From assembly GCA_025462725.1 (NCBI GenBank), contig JAOAPE010000003.1, forward strand, positions 62,001 through 126,000: DNA of 64,000 bases, given 5' to 3'. Shown piece after piece: positions 58,838-64,000 of this stretch. Below the pieces are notes generated by a model. It was not told the origin of the DNA. It ran no database searches and saw only the letters and a program-made list of their open reading frames with translations. The position numbers and the translations under genes are program-made. Each line of letters opens with the position of its first letter. The stretch's first letter is position 1. This stretch comes from Terriglobales bacterium. GTDB taxonomy: Bacteria > Acidobacteriota > Terriglobia > Terriglobales > Acidobacteriaceae.

Positions 58838-60184
58838 CTATTTTTTCGTCTTCTGAGCAGGAGGCTCGATGGCAATCAAGCGATGCCGAGCCTGCCACTC
58901 CTGATCCGGAAACTGCCCGTTGGCAACGGCCAAGAACTGATGGTAGTTCTCAGACGCCTGCGTAAACGCCTTCAGGTTATCGTAAGCGGTGGCGCGTAGG
59001 AAGTAAGTTGCTGGGGTGTCGGGAGCCAGCTTGGCGCGGGCGTCCAAGACGCCGATCGCCAACTTGTAATCATTGTTCTCTGAAGCGGCCACCGCGAGGT
59101 CGCCGTAGGCTCCTAACATTTTGCGGTCCTGATTTAAAGCCGCCAGCAATTGCTCCTGAGCTTCAGGGAATTTCTTTTCGTGCAGCAGCATCACGCCGTA
59201 CTCGTGTCGCAGGCCGGCATCGGTTGGGTTTGCCTTCACCAGAGATTCATATTGCGCGGAAGCCAAGTCGTACTTCTTTGCATTCGCATAGATCGCGGCG
59301 AGTTCGCGAAGCAGGTCCTTGTCCTGTGGAGAGGCCTTCAGTCCGGTCTCAAACTCCTGCGTAGCCTCATCAGTCTTGCCGATCCTCATCATCAGACGGC
59401 CCAGTTGCAGGTGCGAACCCGCATCGTTCGGATTCTTCGCTACATACTCTTGCAGCATTTTTTCCGCGTCCGGCAGCCGATTACTCGCAACGTACACTCG
59501 CGTCAATCCCGCCAAGGCAGGCGAGGACTGCGGGTTCGCAGCAAGGACTGCCCTATATTCAGACTCCGCACCGGGAAAATCGTTTTGCTTTTCCAGTAAG
59601 CTGCCGGCGAGAAGATGGGGTTCAGCGTCACCGGCCTTCAATGCCGAGGCCTTTCGCAACGCCGACAGCGCTTCATTCGGCTTGGTCGCACTCAGGACTT
59701 GAGCAAGCGCCATCCATGCGCGATACATCCCATCCGGAATATTCGCTTCCGGTTTGAGTTGCGTGGCTGCATTCAGGTACTTTGCTGCCTCATCATTCTG
59801 TCCCACCGCCGAGAGCAGCATTCCCAGATGGAAGTTGGAAGCAAACACAGTCGGCTTCAATGCTACTGATTTCCGATACGCATCAATCGCTTGCGGATTC
59901 CGCTTTGTCGCCCGATATACATACCCCAAGTCAAACCACGCGAGGTAATCGTTCGGATCGGCAGCTACAACCGGAACCAGCAATTTTTCCGCAGTTGCGT
60001 AATCCTGCTTCTCTAGTGCGGATTCAGCTTGCGCTACGGCGGGGGCAACGGACGTGTCCTCTACCGCTACTCGATGCTTCCGAACAGTTCTTGTGGTTTG
60101 TGTTTGGGCAGGGCAGATTGCAGCGCTGAGCAGAGCGCCCAGCAGCGCCGAAAGCGCCACTCTATTTTTTGACCTTCCGCCCAT
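58838..60184 (-). CDS. Exported TPR-repeat protein
   Basis: 448 residues with a signal peptide ending near ICPAQTQ and about ten TPR repeats, for example AWFDLGYVYRATKRNPQAID, PALAGLTRVYVASNRLPDAE and SHLQLGRLMMRIGKTDEATQ. It is an extracytoplasmic scaffold of unknown partner. It overlaps the uvrA stop by 23 bases, so it is read from the uvrA transcript. Its operon companions are two small exported helical proteins. Confidence 0.88.
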   Translation of the reverse strand: MGGRSKNRVALSALLGALLSAAICPAQTQTTRTVRKHRVAVEDTSVAPAVAQAESALEKQDYATAEKLLVPVVAADPNDYLAWFDLGYVYRATKRNPQAIDAYRKSVALKPTVFASNFHLGMLLSAVGQNDEAAKYLNAATQLKPEANIPDGMYRAWMALAQVLSATKPNEALSALRKASALKAGDAEPHLLAGSLLEKQNDFPGAESEYRAVLAANPQSSPALAGLTRVYVASNRLPDAEKMLQEYVAKNPNDAGSHLQLGRLMMRIGKTDEATQEFETGLKASPQDKDLLRELAAIYANAKKYDLASAQYESLVKANPTDAGLRHEYGVMLLHEKKFPEAQEQLLAALNQDRKMLGAYGDLAVAASENNDYKLAIGVLDARAKLAPDTPATYFLRATAYDNLKAFTQASENYHQFLAVANGQFPDQEWQARHRLIAIEPPAQKTKK

Positions 60185-63140
60185 TGGATCGAGAGTTCCC
60201 GTTCTTATTTATGATGCGCGAGAGCCACTGCCCGGTATGCGATTTCTTGTTTCTGGCCAATTCCTCTGGAGTCCCCACGCCCATGATCTCGCCGCCACCG
60301 GCCCCGCCTTCAGGGCCCAGGTCGATGACCCAGTCTGCCGTCTTGATCACATCCAGATTGTGTTCGATCACGATAATCGAAGCTCCCGTATCCAGCAAAC
60401 GCCGGAAGGCAAAGAGCAGCTTGCTGATGTCGTCAAAGTGCAATCCCGTGGTGGGCTCGTCGAAAATGTACAGCGTGCGATTACCACGCTTGGCCCGCGC
60501 TTTGTCGGCTTCATCTCCATTCGGCGACACCGGCAAATCCCGACGGGGCTGCAGGTGGGCTGCCAGCTTCATGCGCTGCGCTTCGCCGCCGCTCAGCGTT
60601 GTCGCGGATTGCCCCAGGCGAAGATATCCCAGCCCTACTTCTTCGAGCACCCGAAGCTTGTCAATGAGTTTAGGGATGCCCGCAAAGAAGTGGAGAGCCT
60701 CCTTCACGGTCAGGTTCAAGACCTCATGGATGTTCTTGCCCTTGTATTTGATCTCGAGGATGGTGGGCTTGTAACGCATGCCCTTACATTCTTCGCATAC
60801 CAGTTCGACGTCGGCGAGGAACTGCATTTCCACCGTCACTGTTCCGTCGCCGGAGCAAGTCTCGCACCGCCCGCCGGGGATGTTGAATGAGAAGTGCCCA
60901 GCCGCGTATCCGCGCTTCTGCGCTTCGGGCGTGGAGGCAAACGTCTCGCGGATGATGTCAAACGCCTTGATGTAAGTGACTGGATTGGAGCGCGGAGTCC
61001 TTCCGATGGGCGATTGGTCCACAAGGATGACATCGCTCAGGTGCTGCATGCCCTCGATCTTGTCAAGGTTGCCGTTCACCTGTGTTCCGGCGCTGATTCC
61101 CAATGCCGACGCCAGCGACTTGTACAAGACCTCATGCACCAAAGTGGATTTGCCAGAGCCACTCACTCCAGTGACGGCCACCATCATTCCCAGGGGGATC
61201 TCAACATTGATTCGCTTCAGGTTGTGTGCACGTGCGCCGGAGATCTTCAACCGCTGCGCACCCGGCTTACGCGGCGATGGCGGAAGCTGGATCCGCAACT
61301 CGTCTGAAAGATATCGTCCTGTGAGCGACGCGTGCATGCCCTTGATCTCGTCAAAGGTGCCGCTCGCGATCACTCGTCCCCCATGTTCACCCGCGCCTGG
61401 ACCGAGGTCGAGTATGTGGTCTGATGCACGCATCACTTCAGGATCGTGTTCAACCACGAGGATGGTATTTCCCAAGTCCCGCAGGTCGTGAAGGATATTC
61501 ACCAACCGCTCCGTGTCGCGGCTGTGCAGTCCGATCGAAGGCTCGTCCAGAACATACAGTGCACCCACCAAACGTGACGCGAGCGAACTGGCAAGTTGAA
61601 TCCTCTGAGCTTCGCCGCCTGAGAGGGTTGAAGAAAGCCGATCCAACGTCAGGTATTCGAGTCCAACATTGTTTAAGAAGGTCAGTCGGTCACGGATCTC
61701 ATGCAGTATCTTTTCGGCGATGTCTGTTTGCTGGCGCGTGAGCTTTACGGTGCTGATGAACGCAGCCGCTTGATCCACGGTCATTGCCGTGACTTCACAA
61801 ATATTCTTATCGGCAATCCTGATGTTCCGAGCTTCCGCGCGAAGCCGTTGTCCGTGACAATCTGGACAAATCGCGTATCCGCGATATCGACTCAGGAACA
61901 CTCGCACGTGGAGCTTGTATTTCTTCCGTTCGAGGTGGGCGAAGAACCCTTGTATCCCGACAAACTTGTTCGCCGGGTCCCCTTCGAGAATGATCTGCCG
62001 GTAGTCCGCTTCCAGTTCTTCCCAGGGAACATCCATCGGAATCCCATGCACCTTCGCCACTCGCCGCAGTTCGGTGAACAAGGCGCGATACTTCGGTTTA
62101 TTCCACGGATCGATAGCGCCGCCATTCAGCGTCTTCGCTTTGTCCGGAATCACGAGATCGAGATCGAAATCAATGGTGTTCCCGAAGCCCTGGCATCGAG
62201 GACACGCCCCGAATGGATTATTGAATGAGAACAACCGCGGCTCAGGGTCTTGATACTTGATCAGGCAAGTCTTGCACTCAAACTGTTGCGAGAATCGAAG
62301 GCGTGCGCTCTCCTCGAGTTCCTCGCGGGGAACGGTTTCGAAAATAATCTCGCCCGTCTCCCGATACGCGATCTCAATGGCATCCACGATGCGCGCCCGC
62401 ATCTCTGGCGAGACAACGATTCGATCCAACAGCACGAAGAGTGGAATCGCAAAGTTGATCTCCAGCAATGATTCCGGCGTGGAAAACTCGTATATCTGTC
62501 CCGATTGGTAGAGCCGCGTGAATCCACGCCTGCGCAGGTCGAACAACTTCGCTTTCAGCGATTCAGATATCGCCGCAGCTTTCGCCTCGTCCTCAGCCTT
62601 TTTTATCTTTGCGGAAACTCGCTTCTTCGGTTTCTCATCAGTCGCCGCGGGCGTCGGTGGCAAAGTGGCTTTGAGGGGGAAGAGCGCGTTGAGCCGGGTG
62701 TCTGTGCCAAGTGCCAGAATTTTTTCGACCACTTCGTCCACAGTGTCGCGTTTAACTTCCGTGCCGCAGTTCAGGCAGTAAGTGGTTCCAATACGCGCGA
62801 ACAGCAATCGCAAGTAGTCATAGATCTCAGTAGAAGTCGCAACCGTTGATCGCGGATTGCGCGTGGTGTTCTTTTGCCGAATCGCAATCGCCGGAGCGAT
62901 CCCGTCAATCAGATCCACATCCGGCTTTTCGATGCGCTCCAGAAACTGGCGAGCATATGCCGAAAGTGATTCCACATATCGGCGCTGTCCTTCAGCGTAG
63001 ATGGTGTCGAAAGCAAGAGACGATTTGCCTGATCCGGAGACCCCGGTCACTACCGTCAGGGTGTTGTGCTGCACCTCAAAATCAATGTTCTTCAGATTAT
63101 GAACACGGGCGCCGCGAACAACTATGCTGTCATTTGACAT
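60162..63140 (-). CDS. uvrA: Excinuclease ABC subunit UvrA
   Basis: 992 residues from the ATG at 63140; a TTG at 63176 gives 12 more residues. The protein has both ABC modules: N-terminal Walker A VSGSGKSSLAFDT, signature LSGGEAQRIQLASSL, and C-terminal [44 protein letters not shown]. Zinc-binding segments are ECKTCLIKY...CPRCQGFGN and CETCSGDGT...CEECKGMRY. It is about 50 residues longer than E. coli UvrA because of a Lys/Ala/Glu-rich insert near residues 160-195 and a short insert near residue 870. It scans DNA for damage and loads UvrB. Its promoter resembles that of uvrB. Confidence 0.97.
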   Translation of the reverse strand: MSNDSIVVRGARVHNLKNIDFEVQHNTLTVVTGVSGSGKSSLAFDTIYAEGQRRYVESLSAYARQFLERIEKPDVDLIDGIAPAIAIRQKNTTRNPRSTVATSTEIYDYLRLLFARIGTTYCLNCGTEVKRDTVDEVVEKILALGTDTRLNALFPLKATLPPTPAATDEKPKKRVSAKIKKAEDEAKAAAISESLKAKLFDLRRRGFTRLYQSGQIYEFSTPESLLEINFAIPLFVLLDRIVVSPEMRARIVDAIEIAYRETGEIIFETVPREELEESARLRFSQQFECKTCLIKYQDPEPRLFSFNNPFGACPRCQGFGNTIDFDLDLVIPDKAKTLNGGAIDPWNKPKYRALFTELRRVAKVHGIPMDVPWEELEADYRQIILEGDPANKFVGIQGFFAHLERKKYKLHVRVFLSRYRGYAICPDCHGQRLRAEARNIRIADKNICEVTAMTVDQAAAFISTVKLTRQQTDIAEKILHEIRDRLTFLNNVGLEYLTLDRLSSTLSGGEAQRIQLASSLASRLVGALYVLDEPSIGLHSRDTERLVNILHDLRDLGNTILVVEHDPEVMRASDHILDLGPGAGEHGGRVIASGTFDEIKGMHASLTGRYLSDELRIQLPPSPRKPGAQRLKISGARAHNLKRINVEIPLGMMVAVTGVSGSGKSTLVHEVLYKSLASALGISAGTQVNGNLDKIEGMQHLSDVILVDQSPIGRTPRSNPVTYIKAFDIIRETFASTPEAQKRGYAAGHFSFNIPGGRCETCSGDGTVTVEMQFLADVELVCEECKGMRYKPTILEIKYKGKNIHEVLNLTVKEALHFFAGIPKLIDKLRVLEEVGLGYLRLGQSATTLSGGEAQRMKLAAHLQPRRDLPVSPNGDEADKARAKRGNRTLYIFDEPTTGLHFDDISKLLFAFRRLLDTGASIIVIEHNLDVIKTADWVIDLGPEGGAGGGEIMGVGTPEELARNKKSHTGQWLSRIINKNGNSRSNGRKVKK

Positions 63141-63198
63141 GATGGATTCTTGTAGCTCCGCCTTACTGGTGCGCAAAAAGAGGCGAGCGGAATCCTTT

Positions 63199-63204
63199 AT
63201 TATA
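63199..63204 (-). promoter_or_regulatory. uvrA promoter -10 element
   Basis: TATAAT on the minus strand, about 59 bases before the ATG, in GGGTATAATAAAGGATTC. The uvrB site (5798-5803) reads GGTATAATAGAAGATTC, a close match. Confidence 0.55.
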
Positions 63205-63229
63205 CCCCGTCAAAGTAGATGGATTTTCG

Positions 63230-63469
63230 TTACAGGATGTCGTCTTCGTCAGCGTCGAAGTGATCGCGGTCCTTGTATGCCAGTGTGATTAGACCGACCA
63301 TCGCGCCTAAAGATGGAACGAGCAGAACGACAATCCCGTGTCGCAGCGAGCGCTGCGTATCAGGATGGGAAGTCGCCGCATCGCTCAGACACATGGAGCA
63401 TCCTTGCGCAAGCGCCGGGGCCCCAGAGAGCGCAAGGAACAGTGTCAGAGTTAATATTCGAGCTTTCAC
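63230..63469 (-). CDS. Small membrane protein beside the oxidase cluster
   Basis: 79 residues. A signal-like N-terminus ends in APALAQ, then GCSMCLSDAA (two Cys) and one membrane segment near residues 46-64 (VVLLVPSLGAMVGLITLAY) with an acidic tail (DADEDDIL). It lies seven bases after a cytochrome oxidase subunit III gene and is probably co-transcribed. Such small proteins accompany heme-copper oxidases in acidobacterial genomes, as far as I recall, without a known role; the Cys pair could bind copper. Confidence 0.65.
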   Translation of the reverse strand: MKARILTLTLFLALSGAPALAQGCSMCLSDAATSHPDTQRSLRHGIVVLLVPSLGAMVGLITLAYKDRDHFDADEDDIL

Positions 63470-63476
63470 CGCTCAA

Positions 63477-64000
63477 CTATCTCACGAATCTTAGAAGAAT
63501 GAAGATGTAGACCCACAGCGCTCCCATCGCATGCCAATACCAGGCACTGACGTCAGTGGCGATCTGCCGGGTCTCAAGCGGGCGCGCCATGATTCCGACC
63601 GTGGCCGCCCACATCAACGCAACCATGCCGCCCGTCAGGTGGATTGCGTGTGCCCCCGTCAGCATAAAGAAAAATGAACTGCTTGGATTTGTCGCGAGGA
63701 ACACGCCACGTGAATACAGTTCCCGCCACGCGAAGACTTGTCCGATCAAAAATGCCGAGCCGAGTACCAGCGTAGTCCCAAGCCATGGAAGAGAAGCGGT
63801 GCGGGTAGGCGTTCCCATCCCCAACCATTCTTCTGTTACAAGAGGTTCGCGGAAGACTTGCCGTCGTGCGAACTCCATGGAGACGCTGCTGACGATCAGC
63901 AGAATCGTGTTCACCCAAAGAATGCCCGGCAATGTCAGCGGTTTCCAATCCACAATGTAATCGCCGGTGATCGTGTCTACGTGTCCCGTGCCCATTCGCA
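63477..64000 (-). CDS. Heme-copper oxidase subunit III (5' truncated by window edge)
   Basis: About 174 residues are visible, ending at 63477. An ATG lies at 63995, but the first membrane helix of the family would be missing, so the gene probably continues beyond the right edge. Membrane helices follow in the expected order, with the conserved Glu in VSSVSMEFARRQ and His in GAHAIHLTGGM near the middle, and the C-terminal WYWHAMGALWVYIFILL. Subunit III stabilises aerobic terminal oxidases (aa3 or bo3 type). The next gene is a small membrane protein seven bases downstream. Confidence 0.9.
   Translation of the reverse strand, partial: RMGTGHVDTITGDYIVDWKPLTLPGILWVNTILLIVSSVSMEFARRQVFREPLVTEEWLGMGTPTRTASLPWLGTTLVLGSAFLIGQVFAWRELYSRGVFLATNPSSSFFFMLTGAHAIHLTGGMVALMWAATVGIMARPLETRQIATDVSAWYWHAMGALWVYIFILLRFVR

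Noticed and set aside
1-64000. CRISPR arrays, insertion sequences, prophage genes, rRNA and tRNA genes
   Set aside because: No regularly spaced repeats, transposase or integrase sequence, and no rRNA or full tRNA sequence was found on reading both strands.

Overview
The window looks like chromosomal DNA of an Acidobacteriota member (Koribacter/Terriglobus-like). The reasons are fairly GC-rich DNA, frequent GTG and TTG starts, paired DUF4142 lipoproteins, a deoxyhypusine-synthase homologue, a fused 2-oxoacid dehydrogenase E1, GAF/SpoIIE and GAF/GGDEF signalling proteins, and a TonB protein with poly-Gly linkers. This assignment is inference from gene content; no rRNA, tRNA gene or CRISPR array was seen. 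Both ends cut genes (cheB on the left, a heme-copper oxidase subunit III on the right).

Layout. 1-3.1 kb: end of a chemosensory operon (cheB, two cheW-like genes, a PatA-like protein with a degenerate receiver, and an intact receiver protein) with ATGA/GTGA-type overlaps. 3.2-12.5 kb: DinB-like protein, uvrB, a possible transglutaminase-like protein, a HAD phosphatase, fused E1alpha-beta, an endonuclease-V-like glycosylase, two DUF4142 lipoproteins and a saccharopine-dehydrogenase-like enzyme. 12.5-16.1 kb: a visibly AT-richer accessory patch with an AlbA_2/HATPase protein, an unrecognised 429-aa protein and G-rich intergenic repeats. 16.1-30.8 kb: mostly single metabolic and small lineage-specific genes (MDR oxidoreductase, Hsp15-like S4 protein, DHS homologue with a structured leader, DHH phosphoesterase, AMP ligase, SDR) and a split E1alpha/E1beta pair. 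30.9-42.5 kb: tlyA, nadK, an amidohydrolase, lysA, a GAF-GAF-SpoIIE phosphatase, deoC, a GAF-GAF protein with an eroded GGDEF motif, a CBS protein, and an ECF sigma/anti-sigma pair. 42.5-51 kb: a frame-disrupted cupredoxin remnant, a GAF protein, a Slt-type lytic transglycosylase, lspA-ileS, and a TonB-like protein.

The most striking locus is 51.1-56.0 kb: a four-gene minus-strand operon encoding an FTR1 iron permease fused to a DUF2318 Cys-rich domain, two FtsX/MacB-type permeases, and a LolD/MacB-type ATPase carrying a complete DtxR-like metalloregulator at its C terminus. A perfect 7-1-7 palindrome lies just upstream. This resembles the Campylobacter P19-associated iron-uptake cluster without P19, and suggests a transporter whose ATPase also senses metal. 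56.1-64 kb: a GNAT acetyltransferase, then a minus-strand run (uvrA, TPR protein, two small exported helical proteins, SprT-like protein) and the edge of a cytochrome oxidase cluster.

uvrA and uvrB both lie in the window about 55 kb apart and share a very similar promoter-like sequence. Several signalling proteins have lost their catalytic or phospho-acceptor residues, which points to sensory or scaffold roles.
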